DNA of 64,000 nt from CAWBXL01 sp963837365 (GTDB lineage: Bacteria > Acidobacteriota > Terriglobia > Terriglobales > Acidobacteriaceae), in contig CAWIMW010000011.1 in assembly GCA_963837365.1 (NCBI GenBank), positions 107,818 to 171,817 on the forward strand, read 5' to 3'. How positions within the stretch are numbered: position 1 is the stretch's first letter; the number at the start of each line of letters is the position of its first letter. The notes beneath the pieces were generated by a model that was given only the letters and a program-made list of their open reading frames with translations, was not told the DNA's origin and made no database searches. A program made the position numbers and the translations under genes. This document shows, in pieces, positions 9,271-17,036 of this stretch.

Positions 9271-9972
9271 ATGAAACTCGACGGCATAAAACTTACCTGG
9301 CTGGGTCACGCGACCTTTCGCATCGAAACTCCGGAGGGAAAGACCGTTCTGGTTGATCCATGGGTCATGGGAAATCCAATGTGTCCGGAGAAGGAAAAGA
9401 ACATCAAGAAAATCGACATAATGCTGTGCACTCACGGCCACTTCGATCACATCGGCGATGCCGTGGAACTGGCCAAGAAACACAATCCTACGGTCGTGTG
9501 TATTGCCGACATGGGCCATTGGTTTGAACGTAAGGGCGTGAAGAATGTTTCCAGCATGAACAAAGGCGGTACGCAGACGGTAGGAGATATCAAAGTCACC
9601 ATGGTGCACGCCGACCACTCCTGCGGAATCAAAGATGGTGACCAGATCATCTATGGTGGGGAAGCGGCGGGCTACGTCATTCAGTTCAGCAACGGCATTA
9701 AGATTTATCACGCTGGCGATACCAACGTATTTGGTGACATGGCCATCATCCGCGATCTGTATTCCCCGGAGATTGTCATGCTCCCGATAGGGGACCACTA
9801 CACCATGTCGCCGCGAGAAGCGGCCTATGCGGTGAATTTGCTTAAGCCGATGGCGGTAATTCCCATGCACTTCGGGACGTTCCCCATACTGGTCGGTAAG
9901 CCAAGCGAATTGCAGAAACTGGTTCCCAGTGTAGAAGTGGTAGAAATGAAGCCGGGGGTTACGGTTTCCTAG
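9271..9972 (+). CDS. UPF0173-type metal-dependent hydrolase (metallo-beta-lactamase fold)
   Basis: Small metallo-beta-lactamase-fold protein of the UPF0173 group (YtkL-like). The metal-binding THGHFDH signature is at residues 54-60. Further ligands probably lie in HADHS, YHAGDT and the C-terminal PMHFGTFP. 233 residues matches the family, and it lacks the extra domains of RNases J or Z. The physiological substrate of the group is unknown. It is divergent from hpt with a 57-bp gap and is followed by a methyltransferase. Confidence 0.85.
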   Translation: MKLDGIKLTWLGHATFRIETPEGKTVLVDPWVMGNPMCPEKEKNIKKIDIMLCTHGHFDHIGDAVELAKKHNPTVVCIADMGHWFERKGVKNVSSMNKGGTQTVGDIKVTMVHADHSCGIKDGDQIIYGGEAAGYVIQFSNGIKIYHAGDTNVFGDMAIIRDLYSPEIVMLPIGDHYTMSPREAAYAVNLLKPMAVIPMHFGTFPILVGKPSELQKLVPSVEVVEMKPGVTVS

Positions 9973-9993
9973 AAATCATAAACAGCTCATGTG

Positions 9994-10016
9994 GTGACAG
10001 CCGCCTCGGCTGTCAC
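9994..10016. repeat. short perfect hairpin ahead of the methyltransferase
   Basis: GTGACAGCCG (9994-10003) and CGGCTGTCAC (10007-10016) form a 10-bp perfect stem with a three-base loop. The hairpin sits 22 bases before the chosen start of the O-methyltransferase. It could terminate the upstream gene or be a REP-type unit. No U-tract follows. Confidence 0.5.
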
Positions 10017-10038
10017 GCGAGCAAAGCGAGGCAAGACC

Positions 10039-10701
10039 ATGTCTACTCAACCACTGCCTGAATGGCGCGAAGAAGGCATCACCTTTCCCGCCGTCGACGA
10101 CTACCTCTACTCCATGCTTCCGCCACGCGACCCGGTGCTTGCGGAGATGGAGGACCAAGCCACCCAGCGGAAGATTCCAATCGTGGGTCCCGCAGTGGGG
10201 AGCATCCTTCATCAGCTTGCCCTCATGATCAATGCCAAGAATGTCTTTGAGCTAGGCTCGGCAATTGGTTATTCGACGATCTGGTGGGCACGCGCGGTGG
10301 GAGAAAGCGGCCGAGTGATTTACACCGACGGGGACCGCAAGAAGGCCGACGAAGCACGGCGCTACTTCGACCGCGCTGGCGTGAACAAGCAGATCACAAT
10401 CAAGACCGGGGACGCCCTGGAACTGCTATCCGAGGAAAAGCAGCAGTTCGACATCATTTTTAACGACGTGGACAAAGACTCTTACCCTCGCGTTTTCAAG
10501 CTGGCGGTGCCGCGCTTGCGCAAGGGCGGACTATTTGTGACCGACAACGTGCTGTGGGGTGGCAAGGTCGCCGACAAGGATTCCTCCGACCTAAAAACCA
10601 AGGCGATTGTGGAATTTAACCAATTGTTATACGCGTCGAAGGACCTATTCACGACGATCCTTCCTATTCGAGATGGTGTGGCGGTAGCGATGAAGAAATA
10701 A
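10039..10701 (+). CDS. O-methyltransferase (class I SAM-dependent, caffeoyl-CoA OMT-like)
   Basis: Predicted S-adenosylmethionine-dependent O-methyltransferase of the Methyltransf_3 family. The SAM-binding glycine motif FELGSAIGYST starts near residue 70. The acidic IYTDGD ribose contact, the metal/catalytic IIFNDVDKD and the family FVTDNVLW follow. About 220 residues is normal. I take the ATG at 10039 (MSTQPLPEW); the upstream in-frame GTG at 9991 would run through the hairpin at 9994-10016. The substrate is not inferable. It stands between the UPF0173 gene and a tandem repeat. Confidence 0.8.
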   Translation: MSTQPLPEWREEGITFPAVDDYLYSMLPPRDPVLAEMEDQATQRKIPIVGPAVGSILHQLALMINAKNVFELGSAIGYSTIWWARAVGESGRVIYTDGDRKKADEARRYFDRAGVNKQITIKTGDALELLSEEKQQFDIIFNDVDKDSYPRVFKLAVPRLRKGGLFVTDNVLWGGKVADKDSSDLKTKAIVEFNQLLYASKDLFTTILPIRDGVAVAMKK

Positions 10702-10763
10702 TCAACTGACAACCGGGAACTGCAATCTGAGAACTGGCATTTCTGCCGCATTGGAAGGGAGAT

Positions 10764-10819
10764 ATTTCAGTTCCCGGTTCTCAGTTCTCAGTTCTCGGTT
10801 CTCAGTTCACTGTTCTCGG
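10764..10819. repeat. heptanucleotide tandem repeat
   Basis: From 10771 to 10819 there are seven consecutive 7-bp units of the type TTCTCRG (variants TTCCCGG, TTCTCAG, TTCTCGG, TTCACTG), preceded by a degenerate unit at 10764. A 12-base complementary segment (AACCGGGAACTG, starting near 10710) lies upstream, so the array can also fold back on its left flank. It fills the gap between convergent genes. Confidence 0.75.
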
Positions 10820-10827
10820 TGCGAGCG

Positions 10828-11610
10828 CTAGATAGATTTGACCGGCAGCGCGGTCAAATCTTCAACCAGCCCCACTTCCTTTTGCAAGAACGGCTCCGCG
10901 TAAGTAACGCCGCCAAGCATTCCATAAAACCGAGCCATGGCTTCAATACGTAAGCGGATTTCGGCTTGTGCGGGAAAGATATCGTGTCCTGCCTCCTGAT
11001 CGCTGAACTGGGACTTGTAAGCCATCAAGGACTGAAAGCGCGCCTCGAACTGTTCGGTGATGTCCACCACAAATGTGGGGCGCACGTCGTAGTAGAGCGT
11101 CGCATAGATCATCTTGAAGGGACGATGCGGCCCCGGTTCAGCAGCTTCAAGCGCCGCTTGTAGATGGGTGGGCCGGTCAATCCGGCTGACGTTGGGTGCA
11201 GCGGTGTCCAGCTTGGCCAAGCCAGCCAGGAAACACGCCTCATATCCCAGGGTGGAAGCTGTGTAGTGGTCAGGATGGCGTCCCTGCCAATAGGGAAGTA
11301 TCACCACCCGCGGGCGCTGCTCGCGGATCACGCGGGCCACTTTGAGGCGGTTCTCCCAGGTGTTTTCGACCCGTCCATCGGGAATGTCGAGCGCGTCGCG
11401 CCAGGAAACCTGCAAGATCTCGGCGGCTTTGATGGCTTCCTGCTCGCGATCTTCGGCGGTTCCGCGGGTCCCCATCTCGCCGCGAGTCAAGTCGAGGATG
11501 CCAGTTTTGTAGCCCTGTTGCGCCATCTTGAGCATGGTGCCGCCACAGGTTTGTTCCACGTCGTCACGGTGGGCGGCTATGGCCAGGATGTCGAGGGAAC
11601 GATCGGACAT
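10828..11610 (-). CDS. bshB1: bacillithiol biosynthesis deacetylase BshB1 (PIG-L family)
   Basis: Zinc deacetylase that removes acetyl from GlcNAc-malate in bacillithiol synthesis. The PIG-L metal motif appears as AAHRDDVE near residue 10, a variant of AHPDD with Arg in place of Pro. GRHPDHY provides the later histidine ligand. TRGEMGTRGT and IPDGRVENT are characteristic of the BshB1 branch. The start at 11610 (MSDRSLDIL) lies one base after the stop of the DUF190 gene, so it is the third gene of a tightly packed crcB-DUF190-bshB1 operon. bshA and bshC are not in the window. PIG-L enzymes are promiscuous, so a related sugar deacetylase is the main alternative. Confidence 0.82.
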   Translation of the reverse strand: MSDRSLDILAIAAHRDDVEQTCGGTMLKMAQQGYKTGILDLTRGEMGTRGTAEDREQEAIKAAEILQVSWRDALDIPDGRVENTWENRLKVARVIREQRPRVVILPYWQGRHPDHYTASTLGYEACFLAGLAKLDTAAPNVSRIDRPTHLQAALEAAEPGPHRPFKMIYATLYYDVRPTFVVDITEQFEARFQSLMAYKSQFSDQEAGHDIFPAQAEIRLRIEAMARFYGMLGGVTYAEPFLQKEVGLVEDLTALPVKSI

Positions 11611-11611
11611 A

Positions 11612-11941
11612 TTATTCCAGGTTTCCTTGTTCCAGTACCACATTCTCCCGAACAATCAGCCGATGCGCTGCCATCTCTTTCAACGTCGGCAGGACCCGGT
11701 TCACATGTTCGTCGGTATCCACAAAAATGATGATCACCGGCAGCTTGCCGCCAACGTCCACCAGGTGCGCGGTCTCTACTTTGTGCCGTCCCAGGAATCC
11801 GGCAACCGCATGGATAGCGGTGGCAGCGTAAACATTTTCCCTGCGCAGATAGTTGAGGATTTCCATGTGCAGCGGCTTGTGGTGCCACTGGTCGGCGTCG
11901 TTGAGGTAGATGGTGACTTGTACTGCCATCGTCGTTGGCAT
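11612..11941 (-). CDS. DUF190 family protein
   Basis: Small PII-like protein of about 109 residues from MPTTMAVQV; a second ATG lies 4 codons in at 11929. The family pattern is clear: a first strand (VTIYLNDADQW) and HMEILNYLRREN, then AVAGFLG, LPVIIIFVDT and a VVLEQG tail. DUF190 genes recur next to CrcB/Fluc fluoride channels, and here the gene starts 1 base after the crcB stop and ends 1 base before bshB1. A regulatory role for the channel is a guess from the fold and neighbourhood. Confidence 0.82.
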   Translation of the reverse strand: MPTTMAVQVTIYLNDADQWHHKPLHMEILNYLRRENVYAATAIHAVAGFLGRHKVETAHLVDVGGKLPVIIIFVDTDEHVNRVLPTLKEMAAHRLIVRENVVLEQGNLE

Positions 11942-11942
11942 T

Positions 11943-12317
11943 TTACAGCACCCTCGCCAGCGCCATGCCCGCCAGTGCGGCAACCAGGCACAGTAAGTTA
12001 TTGCTGACAAAGTTGGTGAACAGCAGCAGCCATTGTCCTTGCTCGAAGTACGTCATGGTTTCGAAGGCATAGCTGGAAAAAGTCGTGAACGCGCCGCAGA
12101 AGCCGACAACCGCCAGTAGACGCCAGCGTGGGTCAAGCAACACGCGTTCCGCAGCCCAAATCATGAAAAATCCAACGATGAGGCTTCCGGTGACGTTAAC
12201 GAGCAGCGTGCCGTAGGGAAAGACTGGCCCCATAAGCTTGGCCGCGTAGCGGCTGAGAAAATAACGTGCATTGGCGCCGAAGATTGCGCCTAGGGATATA
12301 GCGAGGACGTCGCGCAC
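11943..12317 (-). CDS. crcB: fluoride exporter CrcB/Fluc
   Basis: Small membrane protein of 124 residues that forms dual-topology dimeric fluoride channels in the inner membrane. Four hydrophobic helices are visible, with family motifs GAIFGANARYF, YGTLLVNVTGS and GFCGAFTTFSSYAFE, which include the polar track and sodium-site segments. The start is GTG at 12317, set by an AGGAG at 12327-12331. A fluoride riboswitch lies just upstream, which confirms the function independently of homology. Confidence 0.96.
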   Translation of the reverse strand: MRDVLAISLGAIFGANARYFLSRYAAKLMGPVFPYGTLLVNVTGSLIVGFFMIWAAERVLLDPRWRLLAVVGFCGAFTTFSSYAFETMTYFEQGQWLLLFTNFVSNNLLCLVAALAGMALARVL

Positions 12318-12326
12318 GATGGAGTT

Positions 12327-12331
12327 CTCCT
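12327..12331 (-). promoter_or_regulatory. crcB ribosome-binding site complementary to the riboswitch 3' stem
   Basis: AGGAG on the minus strand, nine bases before the GTG. The 3' strand of the riboswitch contains CUCCU (fwd 12345-12349), a perfect 5-bp complement. Sequestration of this site in the unbound state is therefore possible. Confidence 0.6.
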
Positions 12332-12340
12332 GTTAAGTTC

Positions 12341-12393
12341 TGGTAGGAGTTATCAGCCCACGAGCGGGCGGTTACTGGCGAACTCCATCGCCA
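12341..12393 (-). promoter_or_regulatory. fluoride (crcB) riboswitch
   Basis: On the minus strand the crcB leader reads GGCGATGGAGTTCGCC (fwd 12377-12392), then AACCGC, a short helix, and GGGCTGATAACTCCTACC (fwd 12342-12359). This matches the fluoride riboswitch core: a first hairpin, a conserved pseudoknotting internal region and the GAUNACUCCUA 3' segment. It lies about 24 bases upstream of the crcB start. Fluoride should turn on crcB and, by operon continuity, DUF190 and bshB1. Confidence 0.93.
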
Positions 12394-12414
12394 TAGATCA
12401 TTATTACCACAATT

Positions 12415-12474
12415 TAGCCACGGATTTTCACGGATAAACCATTCTTAGGGTTGATCCGTGAAAATCCGTGGCTA
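12415..12474. repeat. 21-bp perfect inverted repeat overlapping the rhomboid stop codon
   Basis: The arms are 12415-12435 and 12454-12474, exact complements of 21 bp with an 18-base loop. The right arm includes the stop codon of the rhomboid gene (fwd 12472-12474). It stands between the rhomboid end and the crcB leader, both on the minus strand, so it could terminate the rhomboid message before the riboswitch. Its AGCC...GGAT design resembles the repeat at 2037-2113. Confidence 0.75.
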
Positions 12475-13167
12475 CCAGGTTCCGTACCTGCGCCGCTGCG
12501 CCCGCTCGGGAAAGATTCTTATCAATATGACTCCCGCGATAAACCCGCCTACATGTGCCCAAAACGCGATTCCCGGCCCGCGCTGGCTGGCGGATAAGAT
12601 GGAAGTCGCGGTCCCGCTCAAAAATTGCAGGACGAACCAGTAACCCAGCATGACCCAGGCTGGTACATAGAAAACCAGCACAAACAGCCAGGTGAGCACC
12701 TTGGCCCGTGGATATAGGATCAGGTACGCCCCCATGACGCCGGCAATTGCGCCGCTGGCCCCAATCGTGGGTGCGCGCAGATTGGGGGTCAGAATATATT
12801 GGGTGATCGCCGCTACGAGTCCGCACAGAATGTAAAACGTGATGTACTTGAAGTGCCCCAAATAATCTTCGATGTTGTCGCCAAAGATCCACAAAAACCA
12901 CATATTGCCGATGACGTGCGACCACGAGCCATGCAGGAACATGGAAGTAAAGAAAGGAAACGTCAAGGCAACCAGGTTGATGCCGTGTCCGCTTGTCAGC
13001 AGGTGGGTCACATATGCCGGGACCATCCCGAACTGATAGAGCAGTACGTCGAGGCTTCTCGGATTGAGAACAAATTCGAACAGGAAAATCAGCAGGTTCA
13101 GCGCAATCAGGAAATAAGTAAGATAAGGCGTGCTGTAGCGCGGCTGGTCGTCACGAATGGGAAACAT
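12472..13167 (-). CDS. rhomboid family intramembrane serine protease
   Basis: Polytopic inner-membrane protease of 231 residues with six or more hydrophobic helices. The catalytic serine is in GASGAIAG near residue 136 and the catalytic histidine in AHVGGF near residue 204. The upstream HGSWSHVIGNMWFLW helix is the conserved region that lines the active site. It cleaves transmembrane substrates within the bilayer; the substrate is unknown. It is divergent from truB with a 41-bp gap, and its stop codon lies inside a perfect inverted repeat. Confidence 0.92.
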   Translation of the reverse strand: MFPIRDDQPRYSTPYLTYFLIALNLLIFLFEFVLNPRSLDVLLYQFGMVPAYVTHLLTSGHGINLVALTFPFFTSMFLHGSWSHVIGNMWFLWIFGDNIEDYLGHFKYITFYILCGLVAAITQYILTPNLRAPTIGASGAIAGVMGAYLILYPRAKVLTWLFVLVFYVPAWVMLGYWFVLQFLSGTATSILSASQRGPGIAFWAHVGGFIAGVILIRIFPERAQRRRYGTW

Positions 13168-13208
13168 GCGAGGTTTGGTACCTTAAGAAATCGCCTATTA
13201 AATATCTC

Positions 13209-14108
13209 ATGAACGGTGTTCTGGTAATTGACAAACCGGCTGGCTTGACTTCGCACGATGTGGTGAATCGTTTGCGCCGCATTTTGCAGGAACGATCAGT
13301 CGGACATCTGGGGACGCTTGATCCATCCGCAACCGGCGTGTTGCCCATGGTGGTAGGCAATCTAACCCGGTTGGCCCAGTTCTATCTCAAGGTGGAAAAG
13401 GTTTATGAAGGGGTAATTCGCTTTGGTTTTGCGACTGACACCTATGATGCAGAAGGTGAAGCGACCAGCCCGGTACAAGCCGTAGCGCTGTCCTTGGCTG
13501 GGGTGAGGGAACTCGCAAGTAAGTTTACCGGCCCGATCGAACAAATCCCACCGCCGTTTTCTGCCAAGAAAATTCAGGGTGTACCGGCATACAAACTGGC
13601 GCGCAAGAAAAAGGACGTTTCGCTACCGCCAGTTCAAGTGGAAGTCAAAGAATTTGATATCTTGCAGGTTGACGGTGATCGGGCCGCATTCCGCGTTCGT
13701 GTCGCCTCGGGGACCTACGTTCGCTCCCTGGCACACGACATGGGGATAGCACTGGGTTGCGGCGCGCATCTGGAATCGCTTCGTCGCACTGCTGTGGGGG
13801 AACTTACCCTTACGGACGCGCACACTCTTGAGGAGTTGGACAATGCGGTAAAAGCTGGAGAAGATGAGCGCATGTTTATCCATCCTCGAAAGCTCTTGCC
13901 CCAGTTTCCCTGCGTGACCACGAATGAGGAAACGGCCGCCCTGATCCGCTCCGGGCGAACTGTGAACCTGCCGGAGTTTTCCAGCGCCCGGCAAGTTAAA
14001 GTTTTTCTTGGGCAGCAAGAGATCATCGCCATCGCTACCCGGATTGCAGGCACTCTGTTCCATCCCAAAATTGTGCTGTCCTCTGCCCCCAGCCTGCAAG
14101 CCAGCTAG
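13209..14108 (+). CDS. truB: tRNA pseudouridine(55) synthase
   Basis: Converts U55 in the T-loop of tRNAs to pseudouridine. The catalytic Asp38 lies in GTLDPSATG, after the N-terminal GVLVIDKPAGLTSHDVV. Later family segments are PPPFSAKKIQG, SGTYVRSLA and GCGAHLESLRRT. 299 residues is typical, including a degenerate C-terminal PUA-like extension. The start ATG begins MNGVLVID. truB usually sits by rbfA and ribF, but here the flanking genes are rhomboid (divergent) and a TPR protein. Confidence 0.95.
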   Translation: MNGVLVIDKPAGLTSHDVVNRLRRILQERSVGHLGTLDPSATGVLPMVVGNLTRLAQFYLKVEKVYEGVIRFGFATDTYDAEGEATSPVQAVALSLAGVRELASKFTGPIEQIPPPFSAKKIQGVPAYKLARKKKDVSLPPVQVEVKEFDILQVDGDRAAFRVRVASGTYVRSLAHDMGIALGCGAHLESLRRTAVGELTLTDAHTLEELDNAVKAGEDERMFIHPRKLLPQFPCVTTNEETAALIRSGRTVNLPEFSSARQVKVFLGQQEIIAIATRIAGTLFHPKIVLSSAPSLQAS

Positions 14109-14159
14109 CCCACTTGACTGTTGCCCTGCTGGTGTAGGATATGCGCCAAGGTGTAACCC

Positions 14160-15965
14160 ATGCTTGGTCGCGGATGGTTGTGTTTATTGCTGCTGTTCGG
14201 TTCAACGGTGTCATTATTTGCTGCCGCACCCCAGTGGGTCGAAGTCCGTTCCCCAAACTTTTCCGTAATCACAGATGCCGGAGATAAACGCGGCCGTCAG
14301 GCGGCCTTGCGCTTTGAGCAGATGCGTATGGCCTTTGGCACGCTCCTGAACCAAAGCAGAGTCAGCACTCCAGTCCCGCTTCAGATCATAGCGTTTCGGA
14401 ACACCAAGGAAATGCGTCAGTTTGTCCCTCTGTGGAAAGGTAAGCCAATTGAACTTTCAGGGCTGTTCCAGGGAGGCGAAGACCGATGCTTCATACTGCT
14501 GGATATGTCGGTGGAAGACCCGTGGCGAGTTGTGTTTCACGAATACGGCCATCAGTTGCTGAATGGAAATATCAGCTTCCGCGCCCAACCCTGGTTTGAT
14601 GAAGGCTTCGCGGAATTCTTTTCCACCATTCAGGCGAACGGCAACAAGGTGGATGTCGGCAGGCCATCCAGCAGCAATGCCATGCTGTTGCAGCAAAACC
14701 GGCTGATGAAGACAACAGACTTGTTTCAAGTACAGCAGCAATCAAGTACCTATAACGAGAGCGGCGACCGGCGCTCCATTTTTTATGCCGAATCCTGGTT
14801 GGTTGTGCACTATATCTTTGATCAGCACCTGATGCCGAAGCTGGCGCAATATTTTGATTTGGCACTCAATCAGCACAAGCCGGTGGACCAGGCCATCGAG
14901 ACAGCTTTCGGCATGCCCCCGTCGGCCTTTGATAAGGCGATTGATCGCTATCTGCACGCGGATAGTTATATGTATTATCCAGTTCCTGTTCCCGCGAATT
15001 TTGATGGCTCCAGCTATACGGTGAAGCCCGTGACGGCGCTGGACGTCAGCGCCGTATTAGCCGATGTGCATTTGCATTCTCCCGATCATGCGGATGCCGC
15101 CATGCAGGAGTTCCAGGACATTCTCAAACAGCAACCCGATAATCAAGCGGCCCTTCGCGGCCTGGGGTATGCATATCTGCGGAAGCATGATCTGAAGCAA
15201 GCGGGCGAGTATTTCGACCAGGCGGTTCAGGCTGACAGCAATGATGCGCGAGTCCTCTACTATTCTGCGGTGCTGGCGCGGCAGGAAGGCGGATTGAATT
15301 CCGACCCCGAAAAGGCAGCGAAATTGCAGAAGCAATTGGAGAAGGCCATTACGCTCAATCCCGACTTTGCGGATTCGTATAGTGTGCTGGCATTCATTCT
15401 GATGTCGGAAGGGAAGGCGGATGATGCCGTGCCGGTCATGCGCAAGGCGATCGCGCTGGATCCGCGGAATGAAAGCTATTTTATGAATCTGGCACAGCTG
15501 TATATGATGCAGCGGAAATACGACGACGCCACAACGCTTTTGCAGCGGCTGTCCAAAAGCGCGCAACCGATGGTGGCAGTGGCGGCGGCACAGAATCTGG
15601 AAAGCGTGCGCGTGATGAAGGAAATGTCGGCGTCCAACCGGGTGGTGCAATTCGGCACGCGGCCGGGTTCATCTTCAGAATCGAAAGAACCGATGACCAG
15701 TGCGCCGATTGCTCCAAGACCGGCGGTCCCAGTCACGTTCATGAAGGGGAAATTGGTGTCCGTGGATTGCTCCGATCCCAAAGCTGCGGAACTGACTATG
15801 GCCATCGGCGCGAAGACCTGGAAATTACACGTCAGTGACCGTACTCACGCGTTGCTCATCGGCGCAGACTCTTTCTCGTGTGCTTGGACCAACCAGAAAA
15901 TTGCTGTGAACTATCGTAAGACAGGCGAAGCCAGTGGGGAGATTGTTTCCATCGAAGTACAGTGA
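14160..15965 (+). CDS. exported gluzincin-like (DUF1570) peptidase with TPR repeats
   Basis: Signal peptide (LLLLFGSTVSLFAAA), then a DUF1570/peptidase-MA-like domain with HEYGH at residues 127-131 and a downstream Glu in FDEGFAEFF, the pattern of a zinc metallopeptidase. TPR-type repeats follow from about residue 300 to 490 (RGLGYAYLRK, YYSAVLARQ, YSVLAFILM, MNLAQLYMM). A last 90-residue domain contains an MKGKLVSVDCS beta region. Such proteins are frequent in Acidobacteriota; the substrate is unknown. It overlaps slightly with the region upstream of the alcohol dehydrogenase and reads in the same direction. Confidence 0.8.
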   Translation: MLGRGWLCLLLLFGSTVSLFAAAPQWVEVRSPNFSVITDAGDKRGRQAALRFEQMRMAFGTLLNQSRVSTPVPLQIIAFRNTKEMRQFVPLWKGKPIELSGLFQGGEDRCFILLDMSVEDPWRVVFHEYGHQLLNGNISFRAQPWFDEGFAEFFSTIQANGNKVDVGRPSSSNAMLLQQNRLMKTTDLFQVQQQSSTYNESGDRRSIFYAESWLVVHYIFDQHLMPKLAQYFDLALNQHKPVDQAIETAFGMPPSAFDKAIDRYLHADSYMYYPVPVPANFDGSSYTVKPVTALDVSAVLADVHLHSPDHADAAMQEFQDILKQQPDNQAALRGLGYAYLRKHDLKQAGEYFDQAVQADSNDARVLYYSAVLARQEGGLNSDPEKAAKLQKQLEKAITLNPDFADSYSVLAFILMSEGKADDAVPVMRKAIALDPRNESYFMNLAQLYMMQRKYDDATTLLQRLSKSAQPMVAVAAAQNLESVRVMKEMSASNRVVQFGTRPGSSSESKEPMTSAPIAPRPAVPVTFMKGKLVSVDCSDPKAAELTMAIGAKTWKLHVSDRTHALLIGADSFSCAWTNQKIAVNYRKTGEASGEIVSIEVQ

Positions 15966-16009
15966 ATCGGTTGGCTGTAGCCCCGAAATTTCTCGACTGG
16001 AGTTTCGTT

Positions 16010-17032
16010 ATGAAAGCCGTTCGCATTCACCAATTCGGTGGCCCCGAGGTGCTCCGTTATGAAGAGGCTCCTGACCCTATACTTCGCAAAGACCAGGTCC
16101 TGATTCGAGTCCGCGCCTGCGCCCTGAACCATTTGGATCTCTGGATTCGCAAAGGACTGCCCGGAATCACGCTACCGCACATCCTGGGCAGCGATATAGC
16201 TGGAGAGATTGTTGAAGCAGGCGAGTATGTCACCGGATTCACCCCCGGCCAGCGTGTGTTGCTCGCACCTATGGTGTTCTGCAATCACTGCGCGAAATGC
16301 GGAGCCGGATTACAGAACCAGTGCCCCGAATTCTCGGTGCTGGGGAATCGCGTGGATGGCGGCTATTGTGAATTGATCGCGGTGCCGGCGGTCAATGTTA
16401 TTCCCATCCCTGATTCTCTGGAATTCAATCAGGCTGCCAGCGTGCCGCTGGTCTTTACCACAGCATGGCACATGCTGGTGGGGAGGGCCGATATAAAGCC
16501 GGGTCAAACCGTGCTCGTGCTGGGAGCAAATTCCGGAGTGGGAATTGCCGCCATTCAAGTCGCAAAATTGTTTGGTGCAACGGTTATCACGACTGCCGGC
16601 AGCGAACAAAAAATGGAAAAAGCTCGTGCTCTGGGAGCAGACTACGTCGTTGATCACTATCAGCAGAAAATATCGTCGGAAGTCCGCAAGATCACTAATA
16701 AAGAAGGCGTGGACATCGTAGTCGAACATGTAGGTGCAGCCACTTGGGAAGAAAGCGTGAAATGCTTGAAGCCTGCCGGAACGCTGGTTACCTGCGGAGC
16801 AACGACGGGGTATCAGGCAGGCATTGACCTGCGCTTCTTATTCTCACGCCAGTTAACTTTGCTCGGTTCGTACATGGGAGCCATGGGAGAGCTTCATGAA
16901 GTGATGAAGCATGTTTTTAGCGGAAAGCTGAAGCCTGTGCTGGACAAGGTTTTTCCGTTGCAGGAGGCGCGGGCAGCACACGAGTATCTCCAGAACAGTC
17001 AGATGTTCGGCAAGGTTGTGTTGGTTCCGTGA
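16010..17032 (+). CDS. zinc-type alcohol dehydrogenase / quinone oxidoreductase-like
   Basis: Medium-chain dehydrogenase/reductase with GroES-like N-terminal domain and Rossmann C-terminal domain (LVLGANSGVGIAAIQ near residue 168). A structural zinc site is suggested by FCNHCAKCGAGLQNQC near residues 90-105. A catalytic zinc site is less clear because the usual first cysteine is replaced in CALNHLDLW. The start ATG at 16010 (MKAVRIHQFGGPEVL) has a GGAG upstream; the longer in-frame GTG start is unlikely. The substrate is probably an alcohol, aldehyde or enone with NADPH. It is convergent with the gene at 17037. Confidence 0.82.
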   Translation: MKAVRIHQFGGPEVLRYEEAPDPILRKDQVLIRVRACALNHLDLWIRKGLPGITLPHILGSDIAGEIVEAGEYVTGFTPGQRVLLAPMVFCNHCAKCGAGLQNQCPEFSVLGNRVDGGYCELIAVPAVNVIPIPDSLEFNQAASVPLVFTTAWHMLVGRADIKPGQTVLVLGANSGVGIAAIQVAKLFGATVITTAGSEQKMEKARALGADYVVDHYQQKISSEVRKITNKEGVDIVVEHVGAATWEESVKCLKPAGTLVTCGATTGYQAGIDLRFLFSRQLTLLGSYMGAMGELHEVMKHVFSGKLKPVLDKVFPLQEARAAHEYLQNSQMFGKVVLVP

Positions 17033-17036
17033 CGCC

